Assembly: GCF_016774335.1 (NCBI RefSeq)
Contig: NZ_JAETWA010000026.1
Span: forward strand, 23,865 to 87,864
Reading direction: 5' to 3'
Length of the DNA stretch: 64,000 nt
Source of the DNA: Luteimonas saliphila
GTDB lineage: Bacteria > Pseudomonadota > Gammaproteobacteria > Xanthomonadales > Xanthomonadaceae
Shown: piece by piece, positions 8,871-21,879 of the stretch
Layout of the letters: the number at the start of each line of letters is the position of its first letter
Numbering within the stretch: position 1 is the first letter of the stretch
The notes under the pieces: generated by a model
What the model saw: only the letters and a program-made list of their open reading frames with translations
Told to the model about the DNA's origin: nothing
Databases searched by the model: none
Translations under genes and position numbers: made by a program

Positions 8871-9947
8871 ATGCGCACGTCGACGCCGGCCAAGGGCCGC
8901 AGGAAGCCCCGGACCCCGCTGACGCCGGAACAGCGCGACGCGATCGAGGCCGGCCTGCGCTACGTGAGCGACGCCACGCCCGGCATCAGCCGCGTGCGCA
9001 ACGGACGGGGTTTCGGCTACCGCGACCCGCAGGGCCGACCGGTGTGCGATGCCGACACGCTGCAGCGCATCCGCGCGCTGGCGATTCCGCCGGCGTACCG
9101 CGAAGTCTGGATCTGCAGCTCCGCGCGCGGCCACCTGCAGGCGACCGGGCGCGATGCGCGCGGGCGCAAGCAGTACCGTTACCACCCGGACTGGCGCCCG
9201 CTGCGCGACGCCAACAAGTTCGACCGCATCGTCGCCTTCGGCCGCGCCCTGCCGAAGCTGCGTCGCGGCGTACGCGTCGATCTCGCGCTGCCCGGGTTGC
9301 CGCGCGAGAAGGTGCTGGCCGGCGTGGTCGCGATCATGGCCACCACCCTGGTGCGCGTGGGCAACAGCAGCTACGCGCGCGACAACGGCTCGTTCGGCCT
9401 GACCACGCTGCGCAACCGCCACGCCAGGTTCCTCGGTGGCGAACTCCGGCTGCAGTTCGTCGGCAAGGGCGGGCGCCAGCACGAGGCCGGCATCCAGGAC
9501 CGGCGCCTGCTGCGGCTGGTGCGCGCGGTGCACGAACTGCCCGGGCAACGCCTGTTCCAGTACCGCGACGCGGACGGCACGCTGGTGCCGGTCGAGTCCG
9601 CCGACGTCAACGACTACCTGCGCGAACGGATGGGCGCCGCGTTCACCGCCAAGGATTTTCGCACATGGGGTGCGACCGAGGTCGCGTTTCGGCTGCTGGC
9701 GGAGGTGCCGCCCGATGCCGACGCCAGCGTGGCGGTCGTGGGTGGTGTGCGCAGGCAGGTGATCGATGCGGTGGCGGCGATGCTCGGCAACACCGCCACC
9801 GTCTGCCGCAAGTCGTACGTGGATCCGCGGGTGTTCGACGGCTGGCAGGACGGCAGCCTGCATCGCGCGGCGAAGGGTGCGCGCGGGCCGCGGCAGTGGG
9901 AGGCGGCGGTGCTGCGCTTCCTGGCGCGTGCATCGCGAAAGAACTAG
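8871..9947 (+). CDS. DNA topoisomerase IB (poxvirus type)
   Basis: A 358-residue type IB topoisomerase that relaxes supercoils through a 3'-phosphotyrosyl intermediate. The basic N-terminus leads to a domain with [22 protein letters not shown]. The catalytic core has [43 protein letters not shown] and finally [10 protein letters not shown], in which Tyr316 is the expected nucleophile. Size fits bacterial homologues. Its TAG overlaps that of the convergent cca gene by 3 bp (shared CTAG), leaving no room for a terminator between them. Confidence 0.93.
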   Translation: MRTSTPAKGRRKPRTPLTPEQRDAIEAGLRYVSDATPGISRVRNGRGFGYRDPQGRPVCDADTLQRIRALAIPPAYREVWICSSARGHLQATGRDARGRKQYRYHPDWRPLRDANKFDRIVAFGRALPKLRRGVRVDLALPGLPREKVLAGVVAIMATTLVRVGNSSYARDNGSFGLTTLRNRHARFLGGELRLQFVGKGGRQHEAGIQDRRLLRLVRAVHELPGQRLFQYRDADGTLVPVESADVNDYLRERMGAAFTAKDFRTWGATEVAFRLLAEVPPDADASVAVVGGVRRQVIDAVAAMLGNTATVCRKSYVDPRVFDGWQDGSLHRAAKGARGPRQWEAAVLRFLARASRKN

Positions 9948-11179
9948 GCGGCGGAGCCCGCGCCTCGCGCCGCGTGGATCGCGGCCACGCGCGCCTTGCG
10001 CAACGCGTCGCCGATCGCCGGGCCGTCGAGGCCGTCACGGGCGAGGTCGCGCGCATTGATCGCGAGCGCGGCGGCGTGCAGGCGCTGCAGTTGCGCGGCC
10101 TGCGGATAGGGTGCGTCTTCGAGGCCGAGGCGGCCGCGCTTGTCGGCTTCGCAGACCAGGGCGAGCCTGGCGATGCGCCCGGGTTTGCGGAAGGCATCGC
10201 AGCGGACCAGCAGGTCGTGCACGGTGGCGTCGCGCAATTCGGCCAGGCGGTGCACGTTGAGGTGCTCGCGGCAGGCGACGATGGCCAGGTCGCGATGCTC
10301 CAGCGGCACCTTCAGGCGCTCGCACAGCGCGCGCAGCGGCGCCAGTCCGGCCTGCTCGTGGCCGATATGGCGCGGCAGTTCGTGCTTCGGCGTGCGGGCC
10401 TTGCCCAGGTCGTGGGTGAGCGCGGCGAAGCCGACCACGGTATCGCCGGGCGCGAGCCGCGCGGCCATGTCGCTGACCAGTTCCTGGTGGGTGCCGGTGT
10501 CGACCTCGGGGTGGTACTCGGCGCGTTGCGGCACGCCGTAGAGCGCGTCCACTTCGGGAAGCACCGCACGCAGCGCACCGGCCTCGCGCAACGTGCGCAG
10601 GAACGCGGAAGGCTGCCGCGCGGCGAGCGCCTTCGACAGTTCCTGCCAGACGCGCTCGGCAACCAGCGTATCGAGTTCGCCGCCGGCTGCCATCTGCTGC
10701 ATCAGCGCCATGGTCTCCGGCGCGACGTGGAAGCCGAGCGGCGCGAGCCGCGCCATGAACCGCGCCGCACGCAGCACGCGCAGCGGATCTTCGACGAAGG
10801 CCGGGCCGACATGGCGCAGCACGCGCGTTTCGAGATCGCGCACGCCCCCGAGGGGATCGACGAGGTTGCCTTCGGCATCCTCGGCAATCGCGTTGATGGT
10901 GAAGTCGCGGCGCTCGATGTCCTGCTCCAGCGTCACCGACGGGTCGGCGTGCACCACGAAGCCGCGATGGCCCGGCGCGGACTTGCGTTCGGTCCGTGCG
11001 AGCGCGTACTCCTCGCCGGTGTCCGGGTGCAGGAACACCGGGAAATCGCGTCCGACTGGCCGGAAACCGGCGGCGCGCATCGATTCCGGTGTTTCGCCGA
11101 CGACGACCCAGTCGCGGTCGCCCGGCGGCAGGCCGAGCAAGCGATCGCGCACCGCGCCGCCGACGAGGTAGGTCTTCAT
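9944..11179 (-). CDS. cca: Multifunctional CCA tRNA nucleotidyltransferase
   Basis: A 411-residue class II enzyme that adds or repairs the 3' CCA end of tRNAs. The N-terminal nucleotidyltransferase has [13 protein letters not shown], the DRDWVVVG catalytic segment, [10 protein letters not shown] and [11 protein letters not shown]. The C-terminal HD domain has [11 protein letters not shown], so 2'-phosphatase and phosphodiesterase activities are likely, as in the E. coli enzyme. The ATG at 11179 is the only start that matches the family; no clear ribosome-binding site is seen. A decayed copy of its first ~70 codons lies at 17.4-17.6 kb. Confidence 0.95.
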   Translation of the reverse strand: MKTYLVGGAVRDRLLGLPPGDRDWVVVGETPESMRAAGFRPVGRDFPVFLHPDTGEEYALARTERKSAPGHRGFVVHADPSVTLEQDIERRDFTINAIAEDAEGNLVDPLGGVRDLETRVLRHVGPAFVEDPLRVLRAARFMARLAPLGFHVAPETMALMQQMAAGGELDTLVAERVWQELSKALAARQPSAFLRTLREAGALRAVLPEVDALYGVPQRAEYHPEVDTGTHQELVSDMAARLAPGDTVVGFAALTHDLGKARTPKHELPRHIGHEQAGLAPLRALCERLKVPLEHRDLAIVACREHLNVHRLAELRDATVHDLLVRCDAFRKPGRIARLALVCEADKRGRLGLEDAPYPQAAQLQRLHAAALAINARDLARDGLDGPAIGDALRKARVAAIHAARGAGSAA

Positions 11180-11414
11180 ACGGGCATGATGCCTGAAGGC
11201 TGATGCGGGGCTGGTGGGGGACGCTGCGATCCGTTTGCTCCCTCCACGTGGAACGGGGGAGGGCTGGGGGCGGCGACTCGCCGGAAGCTCGACGCCGCGC
11301 GTCTCGTGCCCATCCCGACCCCGCAACAGGTGCGGGACAGGCTCTTCCACCCGTGAAGGGCGCAATGCCCCGCAAGGAGGAAGGAGCAGGGTTCGGCGTC
11401 GAAAGGGGCCCGGG

Positions 11415-12595
11415 CTACTTCGTCGCGGCGGCGGTCGTTGCGCGCAGCGGGGCGAGTGCGCCGGGGTCGTCGGAGAACAGGGCGTCCACGCCGGCGTCGG
11501 CCAGGGCGCGGGCTTCCGCCAGTGCGCCCTCCAGGCAGCGGGTGCGCGCGTCGCCCTCGCAGCGCAGGGCGGGCGGCAGGAAGTGGTTTTCGGGGCGCAG
11601 GGTCCATACGTGCACCGCCAGTCCGGCGGCGTGCGCGGCCTGCACCAGCGGCGAGGGTGGGGCGAGCGCGCCCGACGCGTCCAGCGGCAGCACGTAGCGC
11701 AGGTGCGGGGCGAGTACCTCGGCGTAGCCGGCGATTTCCGCCAGCGCGGCGGGCGAGGACACCATTTGCAGGTAGGGCAGTGGTTCCCCGGCGAGCGCGC
11801 GGTCGTACGGCGATTCCTCCGGCCCGCCGATCAGCTGCACGAGGAACACGTTGTCCAGCCCGGCAGTATCGAGCAGTCCGCGCAGTCGCCGCAGGTTGCC
11901 GATCTCGAACGACTGCACGCCCACCGGCACGCGGCGCGTATAGGCGTGGTGCCGCAGGCGCTCGACCAGCGTCGCTTCCGGGTCCAGCCCCAGCGCGTGG
12001 AAGTGGCTCGAATGCTTGATCTCGGGCACGAGGCCGATGTCGCGGCCCGCCTCCTGCGCCAGGCGCTCGACATGCTCGACGATCTCGTCCAGCGTCGGCA
12101 CTGCGTGGCGGCCGTCGTGCCCGGTGCCGCGCAGTTCCGGCAGGCGCTCGATGGTGCGCAGTTCGCGCAGTTCGTCGAGGCTGAAGTCCTCGACGAACCA
12201 GCCCTCGGCTTCGACGCCGTCGACCTGCTGGCGACGCTTGCGCGCGGCGAACTGCGGACGCTCGGCGACGTCGGTGGTCGAGCCGATCTCGTTCTCGTGG
12301 CGCGCCACCAGCGCGCCGTCGCGCGTCATCACCAGATCCGGCTCGATGAAATCCGCGCCGTCCGCGATCGCTTTCGCATAGGCTTCGAGGGTGTGCTCGG
12401 GGCGCAGCGCGCTGGCGCCGCGGTGGGCGATGATGCGTGGTCCGTGCGCGTCGGCGCGGATGGCTTGCCGCATGGTCGGCTCCTCGCCCCAGGGGGCCGC
12501 CGGCCCGACGACGGGATCGGAGGCGATGCACGGCGCCACGAGCAGCGCCGCGCAGAGCAGTCCCATCTGGCCGCGGGCGTGATGGTCGCGCATCG

Positions 12596-12599
<4 letters not shown>
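11415..12599 (-). CDS. Secreted glycerophosphodiester phosphodiesterase
   Basis: A 394-residue GDPD-family enzyme with a signal peptide (hydrophobic [15 protein letters not shown]). The catalytic TIM barrel shows [55 protein letters not shown] and a C-terminal [12 protein letters not shown]. It hydrolyses glycerophosphodiesters to glycerol-3-phosphate and an alcohol in the periplasm. The GTG start overlaps the upstream receptor stop (GTGA); an ATG six bases later is equally possible. It shares an operon with the TonB receptor and faces a PhoD phosphatase, pointing to phosphate scavenging. Confidence 0.9.
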
Positions 12600-14959
<2,360 letters not shown>

Positions 14960-15096
14960 CGGGCGGGGTGCGGGGCGGAGGCGGGGTGCGGGGGCGGGGA
15001 AAGGCATCGGGAGTCGACTCCATGGAGAAAAGGCCGCGCGAGCGGTCAACCGGAGAAGGGTTCCACGCGCAAATTGCAGGGCAGTGACTGCCGCCG

Positions 15097-15114
15097 CGTC
15101 ACCGTGGCGTCACC
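15097..15114 (+). promoter_or_regulatory. Candidate PhoB box between the receptor operon and phoD
   Basis: Two identical heptamers CGTCACC are separated by four bases (GTGG). This 7+4+7 direct-repeat layout is that of a PhoB box (consensus CTGTCAT, spacer, CTGTCAY), each half matching four of seven consensus positions. It lies 81 bases upstream of the phoD GTG and 138 bases from the receptor start, and all three flanking genes have phosphate-ester roles. Confidence 0.5.
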
Positions 15115-15194
15115 TGCGCGCGCTGCACTGGACAGTTCCGGCGCGGCGCGGACCCGTGGCGCCGGCCTCCCCATCCTTCCGTTGCGAGCCCCAC

Positions 15195-17351
15195 GTGCAG
15201 ACTTCCCTCACCCGACGCCGGTTCCTCCGCACCATCTCCCTGAGCGCCGCCGCGCTGGCCGTCCCCGCCATCGCGTTCCCGCCCGCCGAACGCGGGCCTT
15301 CGGGGCCGTTGCCAGCAGACCGCGGCCGCTTCCCGCAGTCGGTCGCGTCCGGCGATCCGCGCCCGGACAGGCTGCTGCTGTGGACACGCGTCTCCAGCGC
15401 CGCGCCGCGCGAGACACTGTTGCTGCAGCTGGCGACGTCGGACGACTTCTCGCAGATGCTGTTCGAGCGCGACGTGGCGTGCATGGCCAGCCATGACCAC
15501 TGCGTGCGCGTGCGCGTGATCGACCTGCCGCCACGCACGACGCTGCACTACCGCTTCCTGCTGCGCGAAGACGAGCGCTGGGTCGCCTCGCCCGCGGGAC
15601 GCACGTGCACCGCGCCCGCGCCCGGCGACGACGCGCCGCTGCGCTTCGCCTTCATGAGCTGCCAGGACTACGGCGGGCGCTGGTACAACACCCTGCTGCC
15701 GCTGCTCGACGAGGACCTGGACTTCGTCCTGCACCTGGGCGACTTCGTCTACGAGACGGTGGGCGATCCCGGCTTCCAGTCCACCGACGGCGGGCGCCGC
15801 ATCGCATTCGACGATCTTTCCGGGGCGCTGGCGCTCGGCGATCCGGACGCGCCGTACTTCGCCGCGCGCAGCCTGGACAACTACCGGCAGTTGCACCGCA
15901 CCGTGCGTACCGATCCGGTGCTGCAGCGCCTGCTTGAGCGCGCGCCGCTGGTGGCAATCTGGGACGACCACGAGTTCGCCGACGATTGCTGGCAGGACAA
16001 CGCCACGCATTTCGACGGCCGCTTCGGCGAGTCCGACCGCGAGCGTCGGCGCAATGCCGAGCAGGCGTACCTGGAATACATCCCGATCGACATCGATGAC
16101 CGCATGCCGGGCGAGGCCCAGGTGCCGCGCGAGCGGCTGTTCCCGCAACTGCGGATTTGGCGCAACCTGCGCTTCGGCCGCCACCTCGACCTGCTGCTGA
16201 CCGACACGCGCAGCGAGCGCCCGGACCACCTGATTCCGGAGGACGCCTTCCCCGGCCGCGTGCTGCACGACGCGGAGGAACTGCACGCGCGCCTGCCGCA
16301 GCTGGGCATCGATCCGGCCACGCTCGACGGGTTGCTGGTGCCGTGGATCGACCTCGACGCGCCCGCGCACGCGGCCTTGCGCGCGCCGCTGCACGCGGTG
16401 GTGGAGTCCGCCTGCCTGCGCGATGGACTGGACGAGACACAGGCGCGGCAGTACGCCGACACAGCGGTACACGGACGCATCGCGTGGCCGGTGGTGGGCG
16501 AGCTGCTCGCGCAGTGGAACGCGCAGGCGCCGGAAGCGGCGCGCGTGACCGTTCCCGACGCGGCGCAGGCGGACGGCTTCGGCTTGGCGTGGCTCAGCCT
16601 CGGCAAGAGCCGGCTGTTCAGCAGCCTGGGCGCGCGCTACATGGTGCCGGAAGCGTCCTATGCCGCACTGGCCGCGCTGCTGCGCGGGCCGGTTCACCGG
16701 CCGATGTCGGACGCGCAATGGCAATGGCTCGGCGACCGCCTGCGGCAGTCGGATGCGGGTTGGAAGCTCGTCGCCAGCTCGATCTCGCTCACGCCGATCC
16801 TGCTCGACCTGTCGCGACCGGAGCTGGAGGCGCCGGCCGCGCTGCGGCACCGCTTCCTGCTCAACGTCGACCAGTGGGACGGCTTCCCGCAGGCGCGCGC
16901 CGCGCTGGTCGATGAGGTGTTCGCGCCGGCCGGCAACGTGGTGGTGCTCAGCGGCGACATCCACGCCGCCTTCGTCAGCCAGCACGGGCCGCGGGTGAGC
17001 GAGTTCACCGTGCCGGCGGTGTCCTCGACCACGCTGGGCGACATCGTCGCCGACGAAGTCGAGCGCGATCCCGCCTCCGCCGCGACCGGACGGCGACTGG
17101 TCGAAGGCCTGGACGCGCTGGTGGCGGCCGGTTCATCGCGATTGCGCCACGTGTGCACGCGCAGGCATGGCGTGTGCCTGGCGCGCGTGGACGGCGGCGT
17201 GTTCGAGGTGGAGCTGCTGACGCTGCCGCCTGCGTTGGCGCGACAGTCGTTCTACGAGCGGCCGGAAGCGCTCGCCGGGCAGTTCGAGCGGCGGACGTTC
17301 CGGGTCGCGGCGGAAAGCGGGCAGGTGGCGGCAACCGGCCACAGGTTCTAG
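15195..17351 (+). CDS. phoD: Alkaline phosphatase D (PhoD family), Tat-exported
   Basis: A 718-residue PhoD-type metallophosphatase. It begins with a twin-arginine signal (TRRRFLRT followed by a hydrophobic stretch to AIAFPP), as expected for an enzyme folded with metal before export. The N-terminal PhoD domain has [20 protein letters not shown]; the metallophosphatase domain has [27 protein letters not shown] and [13 protein letters not shown]. It is longer than many PhoD proteins because of inserts near residues 360-470. The GTG at 15195 immediately precedes the Tat motif; its ribosome-binding site is weak. PhoB control is inferred from the upstream box. Confidence 0.9.
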   Translation: MQTSLTRRRFLRTISLSAAALAVPAIAFPPAERGPSGPLPADRGRFPQSVASGDPRPDRLLLWTRVSSAAPRETLLLQLATSDDFSQMLFERDVACMASHDHCVRVRVIDLPPRTTLHYRFLLREDERWVASPAGRTCTAPAPGDDAPLRFAFMSCQDYGGRWYNTLLPLLDEDLDFVLHLGDFVYETVGDPGFQSTDGGRRIAFDDLSGALALGDPDAPYFAARSLDNYRQLHRTVRTDPVLQRLLERAPLVAIWDDHEFADDCWQDNATHFDGRFGESDRERRRNAEQAYLEYIPIDIDDRMPGEAQVPRERLFPQLRIWRNLRFGRHLDLLLTDTRSERPDHLIPEDAFPGRVLHDAEELHARLPQLGIDPATLDGLLVPWIDLDAPAHAALRAPLHAVVESACLRDGLDETQARQYADTAVHGRIAWPVVGELLAQWNAQAPEAARVTVPDAAQADGFGLAWLSLGKSRLFSSLGARYMVPEASYAALAALLRGPVHRPMSDAQWQWLGDRLRQSDAGWKLVASSISLTPILLDLSRPELEAPAALRHRFLLNVDQWDGFPQARAALVDEVFAPAGNVVVLSGDIHAAFVSQHGPRVSEFTVPAVSSTTLGDIVADEVERDPASAATGRRLVEGLDALVAAGSSRLRHVCTRRHGVCLARVDGGVFEVELLTLPPALARQSFYERPEALAGQFERRTFRVAAESGQVAATGHRF

Positions 17352-17364
17352 GCAGTCGGCGCCG

Positions 17365-17592
17365 GGCCGGCGGACTTCTTGCGGTGCGTGCGAGCGTATA
17401 TTCCTCGCCCGTGTCCGGATGCAGGAACACCGGGAAGTCGCGGCCCACCGGCCTGAAGCCGGCGGCCAGCATCGACTCCGGCGTTTCGCCGACGACCACG
17501 AAGTCGCGGTTGCCGGGGGCTGGCCCAGCAGCCGGTCGCGGACTGCGCCGCCGACGAGATAGCTCTTCATCCGCGCATGATGCCTGAAGGCA
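17365..17592 (-). pseudogene. Decayed 5' fragment of cca (partial duplication)
   Basis: Reading leftward from 17570, [19 protein letters not shown] matches the start of the intact cca gene at 11179. After a one-base deletion in a C/G run near 17515-17520 the match resumes in another frame as [20 protein letters not shown] and [18 protein letters not shown], then fades near 17365. The similarity begins upstream of the start codon (GCATGATGCCTGAAGG is shared), so DNA was copied and this is not a related gene. About 70 of 411 codons remain. It cannot make a functional enzyme. Confidence 0.88.
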
Positions 17593-17723
17593 ACCCCGGG
17601 GTCGGAGCCGCTCTCCCCGTCGGGGTTTGCGGTATCCATGCCGCATGCAGAACAGGCGACGCTGGCCCGGTCTTCCGGTGCGCGTGAATCCGGCGTACGC
17701 AAGGGTCCTCCTACACTGCAGTC

Positions 17724-18950
17724 ATGAAGCCAAAGACATTCGGGCGGGTTGGACGCTTGGTCGCAATCGCGCCGGCCCTATGGCTGCCGATGGCCGCCCT
17801 CGCCGCCGCTGCGCCGGCGCCGGGCGAGACGCCCGCAGCCGGGACGACGCTCGACGTGGTGCTGATGCTGTCGTACCTCGGCGCCGCGATCGTGCTGTCG
17901 TTCCTGTGTTCGATCGCGGAGTCGGCGCTGCTGAGCATGACGCCGTCCTACATCGCAGGCCTGCGCAGCGCGCGCCCTCGGCTCGCGGACCAGCTCTGGC
18001 GCCTGCGGCTGGGCAATATCGACCGCTCGCTGGCCGCGATCCTGACCCTGAACACCATCGCCCACACTGCCGGCGCCGTCGGCTCCGGCGCCAAGGCGAC
18101 CGTGGTGTTCGGCAGTGCGTGGGTCGGCGTGTTTTCCGCGGTGGCGACGCTGCTGATCCTGTTCCTGTCGGAAATCGTGCCCAAGACGCTGGGCGCGCTG
18201 TACTGGCGCCGGCTCGCGGTACCGACGATGTGGTTCATCCGGGTGCTGATCGTGCTGCTGTATCCGCTGATCCGGGTCTCGGAACTGCTGACCCGGCTGC
18301 TGGCGCGCGGGCACGAGGGCGAGGGTTTCAACCGCGAGGAGTTCCTCGCGATGGCGGGCATGGGCGAGGCCAGCGGCGATCTCGATCCGCGCGAGTCGCG
18401 GATCCTGCGCAACCTGTTCGGCATGAGCACGCTGCGCACCTGGAACGTGATGACGCCGCGCACGGTGATCGCCTCGCTGGCGGCGGACACGACCGTGGAA
18501 GCGGCGCTTGCCGACGCGCGCACCGCGCCGTTCTCGCGCATCCCGGTGTTCACGCGCGACATCGACGATGTGGCGGGTTTCGTACTGCGCGACGAACTGC
18601 GCCAGGCCGAAGCGACGGGGCGCGGACGCGAACCGGTGTCGGCACTCGCGCGGCCGCTGCTGACGGTCGCCGACAGCATGCCGCTGAGCGGGTTGCTGGA
18701 GTTCCTGCTGGAGAAGCGCCAGCAGTTGGCCCTGGTGGTCGGCGAGTACGGCGACACCGTCGGACTGGTGACGCTCGAGGACGTGGTCGAAACCCTGCTG
18801 GGCGACGAGATCGTCGACGAGCGCGACCGTGTCAGCGACATGCAGCGACTGGCGCGCGAGCGCTGGGAGCGGCGCGCGGCGCGGCACGGCATCGTCTGGC
18901 AACAGGAAGACGAGGAATCCGGCTCACGCCGCGCATCGCCGCCGGAGTAG
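17724..18950 (+). CDS. CNNM/HlyC-type membrane protein with tandem CBS domains
   Basis: A 408-residue protein. An N-terminal hydrophobic leader precedes the CNNM (DUF21) membrane domain, roughly residues 45-190, with IVLSFLCSIAESALLSMTPS, ILTLNTIAHTAGAVGSGA and FLSEIVPKTLGALYW. A CBS pair follows (MTPRTVIASLAAD, FSRIPVFTRDIDDVAGFV, LALVVGEYGDTVGLVTLEDVVE). No C-terminal CorC/HlyC transporter-associated domain follows, so it is the short form. Relatives act in magnesium or cobalt efflux. It stands alone; the substrate is not evident from context. Confidence 0.85.
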   Translation: MKPKTFGRVGRLVAIAPALWLPMAALAAAAPAPGETPAAGTTLDVVLMLSYLGAAIVLSFLCSIAESALLSMTPSYIAGLRSARPRLADQLWRLRLGNIDRSLAAILTLNTIAHTAGAVGSGAKATVVFGSAWVGVFSAVATLLILFLSEIVPKTLGALYWRRLAVPTMWFIRVLIVLLYPLIRVSELLTRLLARGHEGEGFNREEFLAMAGMGEASGDLDPRESRILRNLFGMSTLRTWNVMTPRTVIASLAADTTVEAALADARTAPFSRIPVFTRDIDDVAGFVLRDELRQAEATGRGREPVSALARPLLTVADSMPLSGLLEFLLEKRQQLALVVGEYGDTVGLVTLEDVVETLLGDEIVDERDRVSDMQRLARERWERRAARHGIVWQQEDEESGSRRASPPE

Positions 18951-19075
18951 CGCGATGGGGTCCGTCGCCCGGTCCGCGTTCCGGGGCACGACGACGCGTC
19001 CGGGCTCGCTCGCCCCGCTTCCCACGATGGACTGCCCGCAACGCAGGTGCGCTGCCCCCGGCGAGCGGTGCCCGG

Positions 19076-21001
19076 CTACGAAGCGGCCGGGCAGGCGAAC
19101 CTGCGGCGCGGCGAACCGGCGATGCCGAGCATGCGGTCGCTGACCGGCGTCGCCACGCCGTACATGCGCCAGTCGTAGATCACGCTGAAGGCGAGGATGC
19201 GGGCGATGTACTCGCGCGTTTCCTTGTAGCTGATCGTCTCGATCCACAGGTCCGGATCCATCGTCGGCCGCTGCGAGAGCCAGCGCGAGGTCGGCGTCGG
19301 CCCGGCGTTGTAGGCGGCGATGGCGACGTAGGGCTTGCCATACATCTGCTCCTTCTCGCGCAGGTAGGCGGTGCCGATGACGATGTTGGTTTCCGGATCG
19401 TAGAGGCTCTCCGCGCCGCTCCAGGGCAGGCCGAGCCGACGCGCGACCGCGGCGCCGGTACCGGGCAGCACCTGCATCAGGCCGCGCGCGTCGGCGGGCG
19501 AGCGCGCTCGCGGGTTGAACGTGCTCTCGGCGCGGATCTCTGCAGCGATCCAGGCGGGGTCTAGCCCGTTCTTCTTCGCCTCGCGCTGGATCACGTCGGC
19601 GTGGTGGATCGGGAAGCGCAGCGTGTACAGCCGCAGTTCGCCCGGGGCCTTGCCGAGGCCGAACACGCCGCGGTCGAACCAGCCGTGGTCCTGCGCGACC
19701 TCGACCGCGATGCGTCGCTGCGCATCGTCGAACCGCGACAGCGCGTCGTTCCATTCGCGGACCGCCCAGCCGCTGCGGTCCGCGCGCTGCAGCGCCATCG
19801 CGCGCACGATCGCCGGGTCGGCGGCGACGGCCGCCTTCTGCGTCGGCGTCCAGTCGGGCATCCACGGACACAGCGCGTAGGGTTGCTGCAGTCTGTCGGC
19901 GGCGAGGAAGCCATGGAAGTCGGCACTGGTGGCGACCTGCGCATACAGCGCCTGCGCGCCGGCGCGGTCGCCGGTCAGCTCCCGCATGCGCGCCTCGAAC
20001 CATTGCCAGCGCGAGTTGCCGCGCTGCTCCGCACCCATCTTCTGCAGCGCCGCGAGCGCGGCGCGCCAGTCCGAACGCGCGAGCGCCTCGCGTACGCGCC
20101 ATTCGTGCAGGCGCTCGTCGTACGCGCTGTCGGGCACCAGGGCCAGCAGGCGCGCCGAGTCGGGCAGGTAGGAGGCCACCGTCCACAGCGCGGCCTGGTA
20201 CAGCACGCGGCCTCGCTCTTCCTCGCCGAAGCCCAGCGCATCGGCGATCGCGGACAGTCGCGCTTCCGCGGCGAGCGGATCGGCCTTGGCGAACTTCGCC
20301 AGTCCGTGCGAGGCGACCAGGCGGCTGCGTGCGGTCCTCGGCCATCCTGTCGCGCGTGCGTGCGGCGCCTGCACGAAGGCTGCGTAGTCGTTCGCCTGCG
20401 CGAGCTGTTCCGGCGGCAGGCCGCGCGCGGCGACGCGCATCACGCCCGGCTCCCATTCGGCGGCGGCGAGTTCGATCCGTTCCCAGCGCAGTTCGTCGCC
20501 AAGGCCGCCGCGTGCCGCGAGCGCGACGAACACCGGATCGCATGCGTCGGGCAGCGACTTGCCGCTGCTGCGCCACATGTCCTGCGCATCGCGGGTCCAT
20601 TGCGCGTCGGCGGCGCCGGTGCGATGGCGCGCGTCGAGTTCGGCGCAGCGCAGTGCAACACTGCTGACCGATGGCGACCATGCGGCGCGCAGGCCGCTCC
20701 AGTCCTCGCGCTTGAGCAGGGCGCGCAGCCACGCGTCGCGGAACACCTCGGCGACCGCTTCGCCGCGGTAGCGCGACAGGAAGGCCTGCGCCTGCGCCGC
20801 CGGCAGGGCGTCGATGTCCCGGCGCAGCGTGGCCATCTCCACCCAGCGCCGGGCGGGATGGCTGTCGGCGAGCGCGGGTGCCGGCAGGCCGCGTTCGGCG
20901 GCCTCGATCGCGGTTCGCAGCGCCGCATCGGCATCCTGGGCCTGCGCGGCGGGCGCCAGCAGCAGCGTGGCGAGTACGATGGACAGGCGTGGCTCGAACA
21001 T
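19076..21001 (-). CDS. slt: Soluble lytic murein transglycosylase
   Basis: A 641-residue periplasmic enzyme with a signal peptide (LSIVLATLLLAPAAQAQ). A long superhelical alpha-repeat region (about residues 25-450) precedes a C-terminal GH23 lysozyme-like domain with AAEIRAESTFNPRARS, ARGLMQVLPGTG, NIVIGTAYLREK and AIAAYNAGP. Glu492 in the RAEST motif is the expected catalytic acid. It cleaves peptidoglycan strands to 1,6-anhydromuropeptides. Size and layout match the Slt70 family. The ATG at 21001 gives a normal signal peptide although no clear Shine-Dalgarno is visible. Confidence 0.93.
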   Translation of the reverse strand: MFEPRLSIVLATLLLAPAAQAQDADAALRTAIEAAERGLPAPALADSHPARRWVEMATLRRDIDALPAAQAQAFLSRYRGEAVAEVFRDAWLRALLKREDWSGLRAAWSPSVSSVALRCAELDARHRTGAADAQWTRDAQDMWRSSGKSLPDACDPVFVALAARGGLGDELRWERIELAAAEWEPGVMRVAARGLPPEQLAQANDYAAFVQAPHARATGWPRTARSRLVASHGLAKFAKADPLAAEARLSAIADALGFGEEERGRVLYQAALWTVASYLPDSARLLALVPDSAYDERLHEWRVREALARSDWRAALAALQKMGAEQRGNSRWQWFEARMRELTGDRAGAQALYAQVATSADFHGFLAADRLQQPYALCPWMPDWTPTQKAAVAADPAIVRAMALQRADRSGWAVREWNDALSRFDDAQRRIAVEVAQDHGWFDRGVFGLGKAPGELRLYTLRFPIHHADVIQREAKKNGLDPAWIAAEIRAESTFNPRARSPADARGLMQVLPGTGAAVARRLGLPWSGAESLYDPETNIVIGTAYLREKEQMYGKPYVAIAAYNAGPTPTSRWLSQRPTMDPDLWIETISYKETREYIARILAFSVIYDWRMYGVATPVSDRMLGIAGSPRRRFACPAAS

Positions 21002-21071
21002 GCGCGGACTATAACGAAGGGCCCATGAACTCCGATTCAGACTGCTCCATCACCCGCGAAGGGGCGCGCGC

Positions 21072-21866
21072 GTGATCGAAGGCTGGTGGATATTTCCGTT
21101 GCTCGGCGTCGCCGCCGGCGTGCTCGCGGGCCTGCTCGGCATCGGCGGCGGCCTGGTACTGATCGGTGCGCTGGTGTGGCTGCTGCCTGCGTATGGCGTG
21201 CCGCAGGACGCGGCGATGCACGCGGCGCTGGCGAGTTCGCTGGCGAGCATCGTGCTCACCGCGGCCTCGTCCGCGCGCTCGCACCACCGCCGCGGCGGCG
21301 TGCTGTGGCCGACGGTGGCGTGGATGGTGCCGGGACTGCTGCTCGGGGGCTGGTTGGGCAGCCTGGTGGCGGTCGCGCTGGACGGCGACGTGCTGCGCTG
21401 GTGCGTGGCGCTCTATTGTTTCCTGGTCGCGGCGCAGATGGCCTTCGGCGGCCCGCGCGGCGACGCGGCGCGCCCCGGCATCGTGCCGACGGGGTGGCCG
21501 ATGTCGCTGGCAGGCGGCGGCATCGGCGCGGTCTCGGCGGTGGTCGGCATCGGCGGCGGCAGCATGACCGTGCCGCTGCTGGTCTGGCGCGGCGTGGTAC
21601 CGGTGCGCGCGGTCGGCACCTCGTCGGCTTGCGGCATCTTCATCGCGATCGCCAGCGCGGCGGGCTACGCGGTGCATGCGCCCGCGGGCGCACTGCCGGC
21701 GCATGCGGTCGGCTATGTCTATCTGCCGGCGGCGATCGGCATCGCGCTGGCCTCGGTGCTGGCGGCGCCGCTGGGCACGCGCCTGGCGCATGCGATCAGC
21801 GGCACCGCACTGCGGCGCGTGTTCGCCGGGTTCATGGTGCTGGTGGGGATCAGCATGCTGCTCTGA
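21072..21866 (+). CDS. TSUP/TauE-SafE family membrane permease
   Basis: A 264-residue integral membrane protein with about eight helices. It has the duplicated glycine motifs of the TSUP family: VLAGLLGIGGGLVLIGALVW in the first half and GAVSAVVGIGGGSMTVPLLVW in the second, plus AVGTSSACGIFIAIAS. Family members export or import sulfite, sulfoacetate and other small organosulfur anions. The GTG follows an AAGGGG stretch. The gene diverges from slt and converges on a lipoprotein gene, with an inverted repeat between; no neighbour indicates the substrate. Confidence 0.85.
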   Translation: MIEGWWIFPLLGVAAGVLAGLLGIGGGLVLIGALVWLLPAYGVPQDAAMHAALASSLASIVLTAASSARSHHRRGGVLWPTVAWMVPGLLLGGWLGSLVAVALDGDVLRWCVALYCFLVAAQMAFGGPRGDAARPGIVPTGWPMSLAGGGIGAVSAVVGIGGGSMTVPLLVWRGVVPVRAVGTSSACGIFIAIASAAGYAVHAPAGALPAHAVGYVYLPAAIGIALASVLAAPLGTRLAHAISGTALRRVFAGFMVLVGISMLL

Positions 21867-21879
21867 AGCGAACCGGAGA

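Noticed and set aside
11239..11256. parS-like CCACGTGGAAC
   Set aside because: Only the right half matches parS (TGTTCCACGTGGAACA). The site is 42 kb from parAB and lies inside a CTCCCTCC/GGGGGAGGG hairpin that explains it.
17591..17634. Imperfect palindrome CAACCCCG...CGGGGTTTG beside the cca fragment
   Set aside because: Arms are bulged and short and no second copy is evident in the window, so it was not listed as a repeat or attachment site.
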